Shown here: positions 54,002-63,939 of the stretch, in pieces
How positions within the stretch are numbered: position 1 is the stretch's first letter
Layout: every line of letters starts with the position of its first letter
Origin: Variovorax paradoxus
GTDB lineage: Bacteria; Pseudomonadota; Gammaproteobacteria; Burkholderiales; Burkholderiaceae_C
Assembly (NCBI RefSeq): GCF_009498455.1
Contig: NZ_CP045644.1
Coordinates: 7,009,001 to 7,073,000, forward strand
Direction of reading: 5' to 3'
DNA: 64,000 bases
Position numbers and translations under genes: made by a program
Notes under the pieces: generated by a model
Database searches by the model: none
What the model saw: only the letters and a program-made list of their open reading frames with translations
What the model was told of the DNA's origin: nothing

Positions 54002-54992
54002 CGAGGCAGGAACCCGCAAGAGCGCCATCCTGCTCATGGCGCTGGGCGAAGACCGCGCCGCCGCCGCGCTGCACCTGCTGCCCACCTCCGAGGTGCAGGC
54101 GCTGGGCCTGGCGATGTCCAAGCTGAGCGCGGTGTCGCGCGACGAACTGGCCTCGGTGCTGGCCGAGTTCCGCCAGGAGACCGAGCAACTGTCGGCGCTG
54201 CACCTGGGCTCGACCAGCTACATCCGCGCCGTGCTCAAGAAGGCGCTGGGTGAGGACCGCGCGAGCAACCTGCTCGAAGACATCCTGCAGCCCGACGAGC
54301 CGCACGGCGGCATCGAGCGCCTGAACGAACTCGAGGCCGGCGAGGTGGCTGAGCTCATCCGCGACGAGCACCCGCAGATCCTTGCGACGCTGCTGGTGCA
54401 CCTGGACCGCATGAAGGCGTCGGAGGTGCTCGAGAAGCTGCCCGCGCGACTGCGCCACGACGTGATCATGCGCGTGGCCACCTTCGGCGGCGTGCAGCCA
54501 TCGGCGCTCAACGAGCTGACCGAGGTGCTGACCGAAATGCTCGCGGGCCAGGGCCTGCGCCGCAGCCGCCTGGGCGGTGTGCGCACCGCGGCCGAGATCG
54601 TCAACCTGATGAGCACCACAGTGGAAGAAGAAGCCATCGCCCATGTGCGCGAGCAGGACGAAGCGCTGGCCCAGCGCATCGTCGACGAGATGTTCGTGTT
54701 CGAGAACCTGCTGGGCCTGGAAGACCGCAGCATCCAGCGCCTGCTCAAGGACATCGAGTCCGACTCGCTCATCATCGCGCTCAAGGGTGCGCCGCTGGAG
54801 CTGCGCGACAAGTTCCTCAGCAACATGTCGCAGCGTGCGGCAGAAACGCTGCGCGAGGACATGGAGCTGCGCGGCCCCGTGCGCGTGTCGCAGGTCGAGA
54901 CCGAGCAGAAGGCCATCCTGCAGGTGGCGCGCCGGCTCGCGGACGCCGGCGAGATCGTGATTGCGGCGCCTGGCACCGATGACTTCGTCTGA
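53994..54992 (+). CDS. fliG: Flagellar motor switch protein FliG
   Basis: A 332-residue rotor protein contacting MotA. It shows the N-domain that binds FliF, the EHPQ motif (RDEHPQILATLLVHLD, about 122-137), and the C-domain with the charged helix (LEDRSIQRLLKDIESDSL; LRDKFLSNMSQRAAE). It starts inside the end of fliF and overlaps fliH, so the order of translation is coupled. Confidence 0.97.
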   Translation: MTSEAGTRKSAILLMALGEDRAAAALHLLPTSEVQALGLAMSKLSAVSRDELASVLAEFRQETEQLSALHLGSTSYIRAVLKKALGEDRASNLLEDILQPDEPHGGIERLNELEAGEVAELIRDEHPQILATLLVHLDRMKASEVLEKLPARLRHDVIMRVATFGGVQPSALNELTEVLTEMLAGQGLRRSRLGGVRTAAEIVNLMSTTVEEEAIAHVREQDEALAQRIVDEMFVFENLLGLEDRSIQRLLKDIESDSLIIALKGAPLELRDKFLSNMSQRAAETLREDMELRGPVRVSQVETEQKAILQVARRLADAGEIVIAAPGTDDFV

Positions 54993-55737
54993 CCCCGGCG
55001 CCTTCGGTGGCTCGCGTGAGCGACTCGCCGCCATCCACGCGGCCGCGCGCCAGGCGGGCGCCGGCACGCCTGCGCTGTCGGCGTGGGAGCGCTGGGAGAT
55101 GGGCACGCTCGATGGCAAGGCACCACCGTCCGCCACGCGGCAGGCTGCGCAACGTCTCGCCCCACCGCCTGCACCTCCCGCACCGAAGGTCGACCTCGCC
55201 GAGCTGGCCCGCATCCGCAAGGAAGCACGCGCTGCGGGCGAAGCCGAGGGCCGCGCCGCCGGGCTGGCCGAAGGCCGCCAGGTCGGCCACACCGAAGGCC
55301 TGGCCACCGGCCTCGCCGCCGCCAGCGTGCATGCCGAACGCCTGCGCGCGCTGGCCCGCTCGCTGCCCGAGGCGCTGCGCGGCGCCGAAACCGAACTGGC
55401 CGAGACCGTGCTCGCGCTCGCACTCGACGTGGCGCGCCAGATCGTGCACCGCACCTACCAGGCCGAGCCCGAGTGGGTGCTCCCGCTGGTGCGCGACCTG
55501 CTGCATGCCGAACCCGCGCTGCGCGGCGAACCGCGCCTGCTGCTGCACCCCGACGACATCGCGCTGGTGAAGAACAGCCTGGGCAGTGAGATCGAAGCGG
55601 CCGGCTGGCAACTGCGCGCCGACGACAGCCTCGCGCGCGGCGGCTGCCGCGTGCAGTCGGCCACGGGCGAGCTGGACGCCAGCCTGGCCACGCGCTGGGC
55701 GCGTGTGGGTGCGGCGCTGCGTGGCGACGCCGCCTGA
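54979..55737 (+). CDS. fliH: Flagellar export protein FliH
   Basis: A 252-residue regulator of the FliI ATPase. The middle carries glycine-spaced helix repeats typical of FliH ([20 protein letters not shown]). The C-domain has [14 protein letters not shown] and VHPD-like [10 protein letters not shown]. The ATG at 54979 lies inside fliG (14-bp overlap); an upstream TTG adds only six residues. fliI follows 4 bp downstream. Confidence 0.92.
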   Translation: MTSSDPGAFGGSRERLAAIHAAARQAGAGTPALSAWERWEMGTLDGKAPPSATRQAAQRLAPPPAPPAPKVDLAELARIRKEARAAGEAEGRAAGLAEGRQVGHTEGLATGLAAASVHAERLRALARSLPEALRGAETELAETVLALALDVARQIVHRTYQAEPEWVLPLVRDLLHAEPALRGEPRLLLHPDDIALVKNSLGSEIEAAGWQLRADDSLARGGCRVQSATGELDASLATRWARVGAALRGDAA

Positions 55738-55741
55738 GCCG

Positions 55742-57166
55742 ATGCAGACCGCCGCCACCAACCCTCATCTGAACAGCGTGCGCGCCGCGCTGGAGCAGGC
55801 GCGCGCCGACGTCGCGCGCTGCACGACCACGACCGCCTCGGGCCGCCTCACGCGCGCCGTCGGCCTCGTGCTCGAAGCCGTGGGCCTGCAGCTGCCCGTG
55901 GGCAGCGACTGCCTCATCGAACTACCGCCCGGCCATCCGCAGCGCCATGCCGAAGCCGAAGTCGTCGGCTTTGCGGGTGACCGCCTCTTCCTGATGTCGC
56001 AGACCGAAGTGGCAGGACTCTTGCCCGGCGCGCGCGTGTTCGCGCGGCCCGGCTTGCGCGACCCTGGCGCCACCGGCGATGCCCACACCAAGCGCCTGCC
56101 CGTCGGCGAAGGCATGCTCGGCCGCGTGGTCGATGCGGCCGGCCGGCCGCTCGACGGGTTGGGCCCGCTCGACGTGGCGCGCCAGGTGCCGCTCGCGGCG
56201 CCGCCGATCAACCCGCTGTCGCGCGCGGCCATCGACTCGGTGCTCGACGTGGGCGTGCGCGCCATCAACGCGATGCTCACCGTCGGCCGCGGCCAGCGCA
56301 TGGGCCTGTTCGCTGGCTCGGGCGTGGGCAAGAGCGTGCTGCTGGGCATGATGGCGCGCTACACCAGCGCCGAGGTGATCGTGGTCGGCCTCATCGGCGA
56401 ACGCGGGCGCGAGGTGAAGGACTTCATCGAGAACACGCTGGGCGAAGAGGGCCTGGCCCGCGCCGTGGTGGTGGCCGCGCCGGCCGACAACTCGCCGCTG
56501 CTGCGCCTGCAGGGCGCGGCCTACGCCACCTGCCTGGCCGAGTACTTTCGCGACCAGGGCAAGGACGTGCTGCTCATCATGGATTCGCTCACGCGCTATG
56601 CGATGGCGCAGCGCGAGATCGCATTGGCCGTGGGAGAGCCGCCCGCCACCAAGGGCTACCCGCCCTCGGTGTTCGCACGGCTGCCCGCCTTGGTCGAACG
56701 TGCCGGCAACGGCGCGCGCGACGCGCAGGGGCGCGGCGGCTCGATCACGGCCTTCTACACCGTGCTGTCCGAAGGCGACGACCAGCAGGACCCGATCGCC
56801 GATTCGGCGCGCGCGATTCTCGACGGCCACATCGTGCTCTCGCGCACGCTGGCCGAGGCGGGGCACTACCCGGCCATCGACATCGAAGCGTCGATCAGCC
56901 GCGCGATGACGTCGCTGATTCCGTCCACGCAGTTCGACACCGTGCGCCGCTTCAAGCAGATGCTGTCGCGCTACCAGCGCAACCGTGACCTGATCAGCGT
57001 GGGCGCCTACGCGCCCGGACACGACCTGCAGCTGGACCAGGCGATCGCGATGTACCCGCGCATCGAGGCCTTCTTGCAGCAGTCGATGCACGAACGCACC
57101 GGCTACGAGGAGGCCATCGCCCACATGGACAGCCTGTTCACCACCCCATCTCACGGACGCCCATGA
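55742..57166 (+). CDS. fliI: Flagellum-specific ATPase FliI
   Basis: A 474-residue F1-beta-like ATPase that powers and orders export. The Walker A is AGSGVGKS (191-198), the Walker B region is [19 protein letters not shown], and the ATPase motif [13 protein letters not shown] is present. The ATG at 55742 is chosen; the frame extends upstream into fliH and is rejected. The last bases overlap fliJ (ATGA). Confidence 0.97.
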   Translation: MQTAATNPHLNSVRAALEQARADVARCTTTTASGRLTRAVGLVLEAVGLQLPVGSDCLIELPPGHPQRHAEAEVVGFAGDRLFLMSQTEVAGLLPGARVFARPGLRDPGATGDAHTKRLPVGEGMLGRVVDAAGRPLDGLGPLDVARQVPLAAPPINPLSRAAIDSVLDVGVRAINAMLTVGRGQRMGLFAGSGVGKSVLLGMMARYTSAEVIVVGLIGERGREVKDFIENTLGEEGLARAVVVAAPADNSPLLRLQGAAYATCLAEYFRDQGKDVLLIMDSLTRYAMAQREIALAVGEPPATKGYPPSVFARLPALVERAGNGARDAQGRGGSITAFYTVLSEGDDQQDPIADSARAILDGHIVLSRTLAEAGHYPAIDIEASISRAMTSLIPSTQFDTVRRFKQMLSRYQRNRDLISVGAYAPGHDLQLDQAIAMYPRIEAFLQQSMHERTGYEEAIAHMDSLFTTPSHGRP

Positions 57167-57621
57167 GCAGCAGCAAGCTCCCCCTCGGCATGCTCATCGA
57201 CCTGGCGCAGAGCCAGACCGACGACGCCGCGCGCCGCCTGGGCGCATTGCAAAGCGCGCACCTGAGCGCGCAGCAGAAGCTCGATCTGCTGCTGCAGTAC
57301 CGCCAGGACTACCACGCGCAGCTCGACGCGCTGATGCGCGGCGGCCTGCCGTCGTCGCAGTGGCGCAACTACCGCAACTTCCTCGGCACGCTCGACCACG
57401 CGATCGCGCAGCAGCGCGCCATCGCCGAGCGGGCCGGGCACCAGCTCGACCGGGGCCGCACCGACTGGCAGCGCGAGAAGCGCCGCCTCAGCTCGTTCGA
57501 CACGCTGGCCGATCGCGTGCGCGCGCAGGCGCTGATGGCGCAGGCCAAGCGCGAACAACGCGACAGCGACGAGCGCGCCGCCCGCCAGTTCTTCGACCGC
57601 GCCTCGCACTCCACCCACTGA
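57163..57621 (+). CDS. fliJ: Flagellar export protein FliJ
   Basis: A 152-residue antiparallel coiled coil that links FliI to FlhA. The protein is almost entirely helical and charged ([36 protein letters not shown]). It overlaps fliI by 4 bp and precedes fliK by 19 bp, the standard order. FliJ sequences diverge, but position and length support the call. Confidence 0.92.
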   Translation: MSSSKLPLGMLIDLAQSQTDDAARRLGALQSAHLSAQQKLDLLLQYRQDYHAQLDALMRGGLPSSQWRNYRNFLGTLDHAIAQQRAIAERAGHQLDRGRTDWQREKRRLSSFDTLADRVRAQALMAQAKREQRDSDERAARQFFDRASHSTH

Positions 57622-57640
57622 ATCTTCTCCAGGAACCGAC

Positions 57641-58963
57641 ATGCCTCCCATGATCCCGCCGTCCGTCACCCCTGCCGCCACGTCGCCGGTGGCACAAGGC
57701 GGTGCACGTGGCCGCAGCAGCGCCGACGAGACGCAGGGCCGCGCGTTCGGTGCGGCGCTTGAGCGTTCGCGTGCGAGCCAGGCCGAGAGGACATCGGATG
57801 CCGACACCGTGGTCGCGGAGGCCAAGCCGGCGCGCAAGACCGAGCTTGCGGAAGAGATGCGGGATGCGCAGCCTGCGGAACCGGATCTCGCGTTCCTTGC
57901 TGCGGCTGTCACGCCGCAACAGGCATTGACTCTTGCGGGACGTGCGGCCACGCAGAACAGTGGTGCGCCAGACACTGTCCTAACGCCCGATGCGCCAGCC
58001 GCCCTGCCTGCAGGCCCGGCGCGCCTGAGCAGCGATGCCGCAATCACGCCCGAACCCGCCCTCGCCACTGAAGACGCGTCCGCTCCCACCGCAACCGCCG
58101 CCGCACAGAGCGCAGCGACCGAAGCCGAGAACGCGGCACCGTCTTCGCTGTACGAGATCGTGCGCGCCGCCGTGGCCGCGCAGCCGATGGCTGTCGATGG
58201 AAAGAAGCCGGCTGCCGCACCGGCAGGCCCGTCCGTCGGCACCGCTGCATCGGGCCGCGCGGGCGCACCGCGCACCGTGAGCGCCACCACCACCGAACAG
58301 CTCGCAGCCGCCGCGCAAGCCCAGCCCGTCGGTGACGCGAAGCCCGCGACGGCAGACGCCGCACCTGTCGCCGCCGTGGCCGCAACCGCTTCAAGCGACG
58401 AGGCGGCAACCCCGTCCGCCTCCTTCGCGCTTCAACAACCTGCCGCGGCCTCCACCGAACGCACGACCGAGAGCCCCGCCGCACGCCCCGCCATGCACAC
58501 GCTCGCCCCCGAAGTCGGCAGCGAGAAATGGGCGCCCGCACTCGGCCAGCAGCTCGCGCGCATGAGCCTCAGCGGCACGCGCACGGCCGAGCTGGACCTC
58601 AACCCCGCCGGCCTCGGCCCATTGAAGGTCACGCTGTCGATCGGCGAGCACCAGGCGCAGGCCGCGTTCGTGTCGGCGCACGAGAGCGTGCGCAAGGCCG
58701 TCGAGGCCGCGCTGCCGCAGCTGCGCACCAGCCTGTCGGAGCAGGGCATCACGCTGGGCCAGACCTCGGTGGGCGCGGACACGCGCGCGCCATTCGGACA
58801 GGACGCCGCGTTCGCACAGCAACAGCAGCAACAACACCAGCGGCAAGGCGCGTGGCGACCGCAGGGCACATCGGCCCCGGCTGACATCGCCCGCACGACC
58901 ACGGCGGCACCCCGCCCCGCTGCCACCTCACGCACCGGCCCGGGCGTCGACACCTTCGCCTGA
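57641..58963 (+). CDS. fliK: Flagellar hook-length control protein FliK
   Basis: A 440-residue ruler protein. It has a long Ala/Pro/Thr-rich disordered N-terminal part (1-285) and a Flg_hook C-domain (about 290-390) with LSGTRTAELDLNPAGLGPLKV and VRKAVEAALPQLRTSLSEQG. A Gln-rich stretch (QQQQQ, about 392-400) is followed by the tail. It sits in the normal fliK place, so it is the main ruler. Another FliK-like gene is at 45802. Confidence 0.92.
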   Translation: MPPMIPPSVTPAATSPVAQGGARGRSSADETQGRAFGAALERSRASQAERTSDADTVVAEAKPARKTELAEEMRDAQPAEPDLAFLAAAVTPQQALTLAGRAATQNSGAPDTVLTPDAPAALPAGPARLSSDAAITPEPALATEDASAPTATAAAQSAATEAENAAPSSLYEIVRAAVAAQPMAVDGKKPAAAPAGPSVGTAASGRAGAPRTVSATTTEQLAAAAQAQPVGDAKPATADAAPVAAVAATASSDEAATPSASFALQQPAAASTERTTESPAARPAMHTLAPEVGSEKWAPALGQQLARMSLSGTRTAELDLNPAGLGPLKVTLSIGEHQAQAAFVSAHESVRKAVEAALPQLRTSLSEQGITLGQTSVGADTRAPFGQDAAFAQQQQQQHQRQGAWRPQGTSAPADIARTTTAAPRPAATSRTGPGVDTFA

Positions 58964-59080
58964 AACCGCCCCGCCCGCCTCCCGCAATGAACGGATGTGA
59001 AGCGCCTTTGTGCGCTTGTTCGGCCGTTCGCTCGCGGGGGACTTCGCAAAGAATAGACCGGACCCGTCCACCGTTTCATC

Positions 59081-59596
59081 ATGGCTACCTCTTCTCCCGC
59101 CGCCACCGCGGCTGCGTCGGTCGCGCCCGACCCGTCGGCCTCGCGCCGCACCTCGAAACTGCTGATCGGGCTCGTGGCCGCCCTCGGCCTGGCCGCGGCC
59201 GGCGCGGCTGCGTACGTCTTCGTGCTGCCCCGCTTCAACGACCATGCCGCCGCCGAGACGGCCAAGGCACCGGTGCCCGAGAAGCCCATCTTCCTCATGC
59301 TGGAGCCGCTGACCGTCAACCTGCAGTCCGAAGGCCGCTCGCGCTTCCTGCAGATCGGCTTGGCGCTGAAGCTGCGTGACGAGCAGGCCAAGGCGCAGAT
59401 CGTGGAGTTCATGCCCGAGCTGCGCAGCCGCCTGCTGGTGCTGCTGTCGAACCGCCCGCCCGAATCGCTGGTCACGTCGGAAGACAAGGCCCGGCTGGCC
59501 ACGGAGATTCACAGCGCCCTGAACGCGCCGCTGGCCGAGGGCCTGCCCGAGCTGGGCATTGCGAGCGTGTCCTTCAACTCCTTCGTCGTGCAGTGA
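59081..59596 (+). CDS. fliL: Flagellar basal body-associated protein FliL
   Basis: A 171-residue single-pass membrane protein that surrounds the stator. It has a transmembrane helix (about 27-48) and a periplasmic domain with FLMLEPLTVNLQSEGRSRFLQ and ALNAPLAEGLPELGIASVSF. The ATG at 59081 follows a 117-bp gap after fliK, in which I see no clear promoter or terminator. fliM follows 30 bp downstream. Confidence 0.94.
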   Translation: MATSSPAATAAASVAPDPSASRRTSKLLIGLVAALGLAAAGAAAYVFVLPRFNDHAAAETAKAPVPEKPIFLMLEPLTVNLQSEGRSRFLQIGLALKLRDEQAKAQIVEFMPELRSRLLVLLSNRPPESLVTSEDKARLATEIHSALNAPLAEGLPELGIASVSFNSFVVQ

Positions 59597-59626
59597 CGAC
59601 GATGCCCGTTTGCGGACCCGCGATCC

Positions 59627-60628
59627 ATGGCGTATGAACAGGTGCTCTCCCAGGACGAGGTCGATGCGCTGCTGCAGGGTGTCACCGGCGGCGACCTCGA
59701 CCAGGCCGCCGCGCCCGCGCCGCCGCCCGACGGCCTGCCGGCCTACGACCTCGGCGCGCCCGACCGCGTGGTGCGCAACCGCATGCACACGCTGGAGGTC
59801 ATCAACGACCGCTTTGCGCGCGGCCTGCGCAGCGCGCTGCTGAACTTCATGCGCCGCAGCCCCGACATCTCGGTCGGGCCGGTGCAGATCCAGCAGTTCG
59901 GCGAGTTCGTGCGGCACCTGCCGGTGCCCGCGAACATCAACATGATCCACATGAAGCCGCTGCGCGGCACCGCGCTCTTCGTGTTCGACCCGAAGCTCGT
60001 GTTCCTCGTGGTGGACAACCTGTTCGGCAGCGACGGGCGCTACCACGTGCGCGTGGAAGGGCGCGACTTCACGCGCACCGAGCAGCGCATCATCAAGCGC
60101 CTGCTCGACCTGTCGCTGCAGTGCTACGGCGACGCCTGGCAGCCCGTGTTCCCGCTGGCCTTCGACTACGTGCGCGCCGAGATGCACGGCAAGCTCGCCA
60201 ACATCGTCGCGCCCAACGAGGTGGTGATCAACACCACGCTGCAGATCGAGTTCGGCCCCATCGGCGGCTTTCTGCACGTGTGCCTGCCCTACTCGATGAT
60301 CGAGCCGATCCGCGACCTTCTGTCCAACCCGATCCAGGACGAGGTCGAGGTCGACAAGCGCTGGGTCACGCAGATGTCGCGCCAGATGCAGGCCGCCGAC
60401 GTCGAGCTCACCGCCGACTTCGTGACGATGCCATCGACGCTGGGCGACGTGATGAAGCTGCGCGTGGGCGACGTCATTCCCATCGAGCTGCCGTCGACGG
60501 TGGTCGCCAAGGTCGGCGGCGTGCCGGTGATGGCCTGCGGCTACGGCACCTCCAACGAGCGCTACGCCCTGCGCGTGCAACACATGATCTCCCACCAAGA
60601 CAGCGATTCGAAGAACGACCATGACTGA
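59627..60628 (+). CDS. fliM: Flagellar motor switch protein FliM
   Basis: A 333-residue switch protein. The N-terminal CheY-P-binding peptide is LSQDEVDALLQGV (about 5-17). The CheC-like middle domain has RTEQRIIKRLLDLSLQ and the GGxG-like area FGPIGGFLHVCLPY, and the C-terminal SpoA domain starts near 250. The CheY-binding peptide is intact, consistent with the cheY/cheZ genes in the same window. Its TGA overlaps the fliN start by 8 bp. Confidence 0.97.
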   Translation: MAYEQVLSQDEVDALLQGVTGGDLDQAAAPAPPPDGLPAYDLGAPDRVVRNRMHTLEVINDRFARGLRSALLNFMRRSPDISVGPVQIQQFGEFVRHLPVPANINMIHMKPLRGTALFVFDPKLVFLVVDNLFGSDGRYHVRVEGRDFTRTEQRIIKRLLDLSLQCYGDAWQPVFPLAFDYVRAEMHGKLANIVAPNEVVINTTLQIEFGPIGGFLHVCLPYSMIEPIRDLLSNPIQDEVEVDKRWVTQMSRQMQAADVELTADFVTMPSTLGDVMKLRVGDVIPIELPSTVVAKVGGVPVMACGYGTSNERYALRVQHMISHQDSDSKNDHD

Positions 60629-61049
60629 CAACACCTCTGCCGCCAGCGACGCGGACGACTGGGCCAGCGCACTGGCCGAGCAGACCGCGGCCAGCGCGCC
60701 CACGCCCGAGCCGGCCGTGGCGCCGGCCGCCGCGCACGTCTTCCAGCAGATCCAGGACGCACCGGCGGCCTCGTCCACGACGCCCGTGGACATCGCGCGC
60801 GTGCTCGACGTGCCGGTGCAGCTCACCGCCGAGATCGGCCGCACGCGCATCACCATCAAGAACCTGCTGCAGCTGTCGCAGGGTTCGGTGGTCGAGCTCG
60901 ACGGCCTGGCCGGCCAGCCGCTGGACGTGCTGATCAACGGCTACCTCATTGCGCAGGGCGAGGTCGTGGTGGTGAACGAGAAGTACGGCATCCGCCTGAC
61001 CGACATCGTCACGCCCTCCGAGCGCATGCAGAAGCTCGCGCGCGCATGA
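60621..61049 (+). CDS. fliN: Flagellar motor switch protein FliN
   Basis: A 142-residue C-ring protein. An Ala/Pro-rich N-terminal part (1-55) leads to a SpoA domain (about 60-140) with [20 protein letters not shown] and [20 protein letters not shown]. It overlaps fliM upstream and fliO by 4 bp downstream. Confidence 0.97.
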   Translation: MTDNTSAASDADDWASALAEQTAASAPTPEPAVAPAAAHVFQQIQDAPAASSTTPVDIARVLDVPVQLTAEIGRTRITIKNLLQLSQGSVVELDGLAGQPLDVLINGYLIAQGEVVVVNEKYGIRLTDIVTPSERMQKLARA

Positions 61050-61528
61050 ACCTGGCGCGGGTGTCTTCGCTGTTCGCGCGGGCCATCGCGCTGCTCGCGC
61101 TGGGCCTTCATGCGGCGCATGCGGCATTGCCCACCGTGCCCACGCCGGTGCGCGAAGCCGCGCCGCCGTCCGCGGTCGGCGGTGCGGGCCTGCTGCAGGC
61201 GGGCTTCGGCATGGCGGCGGTCGTCGGCCTGATCTTCCTGTGCGCGTGGCTGGCGCGGCGCTTCGGCCTGCAGCGGCTGGGCGGCGGCCAGGTGGTGAAG
61301 GTGGTGTCCACCGCCATGGTCGGCCCGCGCGAGCGCGTGGTCGTGGTGGAAGTGGCCGGCCAGTGGCTGGTGCTCGGCGTCACCGGCAGCCAGGTCAACA
61401 CGCTGCACACGCTGCCGGCCCAGGCAACGCCTGCGGCAGTCACACCCATGTCGCCACAGAACCCGGTGGGCCTGTTCGCACAGAAGCTGCGCGACTCCCT
61501 CGCCGGCACGACCCGCACCACCCCATGA
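61046..61528 (+). CDS. fliO: Flagellar export assembly protein FliO
   Basis: A 160-residue membrane protein that helps assemble the FliP/Q/R gate. A signal-like N-terminal helix (about 8-26) precedes the transmembrane helix (about 50-70). A cytosolic domain with [23 protein letters not shown] follows (positions about 88-110, quoted in part: [15 protein letters not shown]). FliO varies widely; order and topology support the call. It overlaps fliN and fliP by 4 bp each. Confidence 0.9.
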   Translation: MNLARVSSLFARAIALLALGLHAAHAALPTVPTPVREAAPPSAVGGAGLLQAGFGMAAVVGLIFLCAWLARRFGLQRLGGGQVVKVVSTAMVGPRERVVVVEVAGQWLVLGVTGSQVNTLHTLPAQATPAAVTPMSPQNPVGLFAQKLRDSLAGTTRTTP

Positions 61529-62283
61529 CCCGCCCCGCTCTGCACCGCGGCCTGCGCACCGCCTTGCTGCTGCTCGCCGCCACGCTGCCCGCTGCTGCAT
61601 GGACGCAAGGCCTGCCCGGCCTCACGAGCACGCCAGGCCCCGGCGGCAGCCAGACCTGGTCGCTGAGCGTGCAGACGCTGGTGCTGCTGACCTCGCTCAC
61701 CTTCCTGCCCGCGCTGCTGCTGTCGATGACCAGCTTCACGCGCATCCTCATCGTGCTGGGCCTGCTGCGCACCGCCATCGGCACGCAGACTTCGCCGCCC
61801 AACCAGATCCTCGTGGGGCTGTCGCTGTTCCTCACCTTCTTCGTGATGTCGCCGGTGTTCGACAAGGCCTACACCGAGGCCTACGTGCCGTTCTCCGAGA
61901 GCAAGCTCAGCGCCGAGAAAGCGCTGGAGCGCGGCATTGCGCCTTTCAAGACCTTCATGCTCAAGCAGACGCGCGAGACCGACCTGGCGCTGTTCGCGCG
62001 GCTCGCCAAGGTGCCCGAGATGCAGGGCCCCGAAGACGTGCCGCTGCGCATCCTTCTGCCGGCCTTCGTCATCAGCGAGCTGAAGACCGCGTTCCAGATC
62101 GGCTTCACCATCTTCATTCCGTTTCTCATCATCGACCTCGTGGTGGCGAGCGTGCTGATGTCGATGGGCATGATGATGGTGCCGCCCGCGTCCATCGCGC
62201 TGCCCTTCAAGCTGATGCTGTTCGTGCTGGCCGACGGCTGGCAGCTGCTCATCGGCGCGCTCTCGCAGAGCTTTTACTTATGA
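61525..62283 (+). CDS. fliP: Flagellar export gate protein FliP
   Basis: A 252-residue gate protein with a cleavable signal peptide (about 1-25), then four transmembrane helices. Signature segments are [40 protein letters not shown] and [20 protein letters not shown]. The ATG at 61525 overlaps the fliO TGA; its TGA overlaps fliQ. Confidence 0.97.
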   Translation: MTRPALHRGLRTALLLLAATLPAAAWTQGLPGLTSTPGPGGSQTWSLSVQTLVLLTSLTFLPALLLSMTSFTRILIVLGLLRTAIGTQTSPPNQILVGLSLFLTFFVMSPVFDKAYTEAYVPFSESKLSAEKALERGIAPFKTFMLKQTRETDLALFARLAKVPEMQGPEDVPLRILLPAFVISELKTAFQIGFTIFIPFLIIDLVVASVLMSMGMMMVPPASIALPFKLMLFVLADGWQLLIGALSQSFYL

Positions 62284-62549
62284 CGCCCGAATCCGTCATG
62301 ACCATGGGCCACCGGGCCATGGAAATCTCGCTGCTGCTGGGCGCGCCGCTCCTGCTGGTGGCGCTGGTGATCGGCCTGGTGGTCAGCATCTTCCAGGCGG
62401 CCACGCAGATCAACGAGGCCACGCTGTCCTTCATTCCCAAGCTGCTCGCCGTGTTCGCGACGCTGGTCATCGCCGGGCCGTGGATGCTCGACCGCATGCT
62501 CGACTACATGCGCGCCCTGTTCGCCAGCATCCCGCAGATGCTGGCGTGA
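62280..62549 (+). CDS. fliQ: Flagellar export gate protein FliQ
   Basis: An 89-residue two-helix gate protein. It has [20 protein letters not shown] followed by [12 protein letters not shown], both diagnostic. It overlaps fliP by 4 bp and fliR by 4 bp. Confidence 0.97.
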   Translation: MTPESVMTMGHRAMEISLLLGAPLLLVALVIGLVVSIFQAATQINEATLSFIPKLLAVFATLVIAGPWMLDRMLDYMRALFASIPQMLA

Positions 62550-63343
62550 CGCCCTCGGTTTTCTCCGTCACCTCGGGGCAGCTCGAGGCCTGGATGGTGG
62601 CCTTTCTCTGGCCCTTCGTGCGCATGCTGGCCATGGTCTCCACGGCACCGGTGTTCGGCGAGCCCTGGGCGACGCGGCAGCTGAAAGTCGGCATCGCCGC
62701 CGTGCTGGCCATCGTGATCTCGCCCACCATCGGCCCGTTGCCGGCCGTGCCCGTGGTGTCGGCAGGCGGCTTCTGGATCATCGTGCAGCAGGTACTGATC
62801 GGCGCCGCCATGGGCTTCTCGATGCGCCTCATCTTCACGGCCGTGCTGGCCGCGGGCGAGTACATCGGCCTGCAGATGGGCTTGTCGTTTGCGTCGTTTT
62901 TCGACCCCATGAGCCACGGCAGCACGATGGTGGTGTCGCGGCTGCTGAACATGCTGGCGATGCTGATCTTCATGGCGCTCGACGGCCACCTGCTCATGCT
63001 GGAAGCGCTGGCCGCGAGCTTTCACACACTGCCCATTGCCAACGCCCCGCTGGCGGCCGGCGGCTGGATGTTTCTGGTACTGGCCGCCGGCGACATCTTC
63101 GCGACCGGCCTGCTGCTGGCGCTGCCGCTGATCACCGCGCTGCTCACCCTCAACCTCGCCATGGGCATCCTGAACCGCGCCTCGCCGCAGTTCAGCATCT
63201 TCGCGGTGGGATTTCCGCTGACGCTGCTGGCGGGGCTGGTGATGCTGCAGTTGCTGATGCCGCACCTGGCGGCGTTCCTGGAGCCGCGGTTTGCGGAGGC
63301 GCTGGCGAACATGCTGCGGTTGACGCAGGGACTGCGGCCTTGA
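62546..63343 (+). CDS. fliR: Flagellar export gate protein FliR
   Basis: A 265-residue gate protein with six transmembrane segments. It shows FLWPFVRMLAMVSTAPVFGE at the N-terminus, GEYIGLQMGLSFASFFDPMS and the end domain LNRASPQFSIFAVGFPLTLL. The start is the GTG at 62546, overlapping the fliQ TGA; the frame upstream of it reads through fliQ. It is the last gene of the fliFGHIJKLMNOPQR run; flhB is found with flhA at 33732. Confidence 0.96.
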   Translation: MTPSVFSVTSGQLEAWMVAFLWPFVRMLAMVSTAPVFGEPWATRQLKVGIAAVLAIVISPTIGPLPAVPVVSAGGFWIIVQQVLIGAAMGFSMRLIFTAVLAAGEYIGLQMGLSFASFFDPMSHGSTMVVSRLLNMLAMLIFMALDGHLLMLEALAASFHTLPIANAPLAAGGWMFLVLAAGDIFATGLLLALPLITALLTLNLAMGILNRASPQFSIFAVGFPLTLLAGLVMLQLLMPHLAAFLEPRFAEALANMLRLTQGLRP

Positions 63344-63507
63344 GGGCTGGACGCCTGCTTCCGGCTGTTCCGCCATTTCGAAGAACGGCAGTTTCTTTTT
63401 GAGGCTGAAGCCGCTCTGGGACCCGCTGCAGATATTTGGCTTCCCCGGAAGCAGACGTCTGTGAGGCAACCACCGGCTTGCGGGTGTTTATCCTCCCGAT
63501 TCAGGCG

Positions 63508-63939
63508 TCAGGTTTCACTGAGGTAGCCCCTCTCCACCTGCTGTTGCTGATTCTCGAAGATGGCCATGGCAGTCTTCATTCGCATGAAGCCGAACTTCCT
63601 GTAGAAAGGTTCTTTGCCGGGGACCGCATACAAGATGATCTTCTTGTGACCGCATGACATTTCCACCAGCTCGCTGACAACCTGCTTGCCAAGGCCTGTG
63701 CCCTGATGGCTCGGCAATACCGCAATGTCGCAGATGTACGAGCAGTCTCCACCATCGGCAAGCGCACGCCCCGCCGCCACGAGCTTCGCATGCTCGTAGA
63801 CAAAACACTTGAACATGCTGTTCGAGAAAACCTTTTGCAGATGAAGCGGCTTCTTCTCGCCCAGTGGGGCGGCGCGATACAGGGCAGAAAGTTCTTCCCA
63901 GTCGATTCCATCGGTGGCGTGTTTCCATTCGAGTGTCAC
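63508..63939 (-). CDS. GNAT family N-acetyltransferase
   Basis: A 143-residue GNAT enzyme that transfers an acetyl group from acetyl-CoA; the acceptor is unknown. Motif A is CDIAVLPSHQGTGLGKQVVSELVEM with Q-x-x-G-x-G, and motif B includes FYRKFGFMR. The start is the GTG at 63939, with GGAG 6-7 bases upstream; an in-frame GTG at 63987 would add 16 residues without a good ribosome site. Codon use is less GC-rich than in the fli genes, and the gene is convergent with fliR over 164 bp with no clear terminator. It may be a later arrival. Confidence 0.88.
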   Translation of the reverse strand: MTLEWKHATDGIDWEELSALYRAAPLGEKKPLHLQKVFSNSMFKCFVYEHAKLVAAGRALADGGDCSYICDIAVLPSHQGTGLGKQVVSELVEMSCGHKKIILYAVPGKEPFYRKFGFMRMKTAMAIFENQQQQVERGYLSET

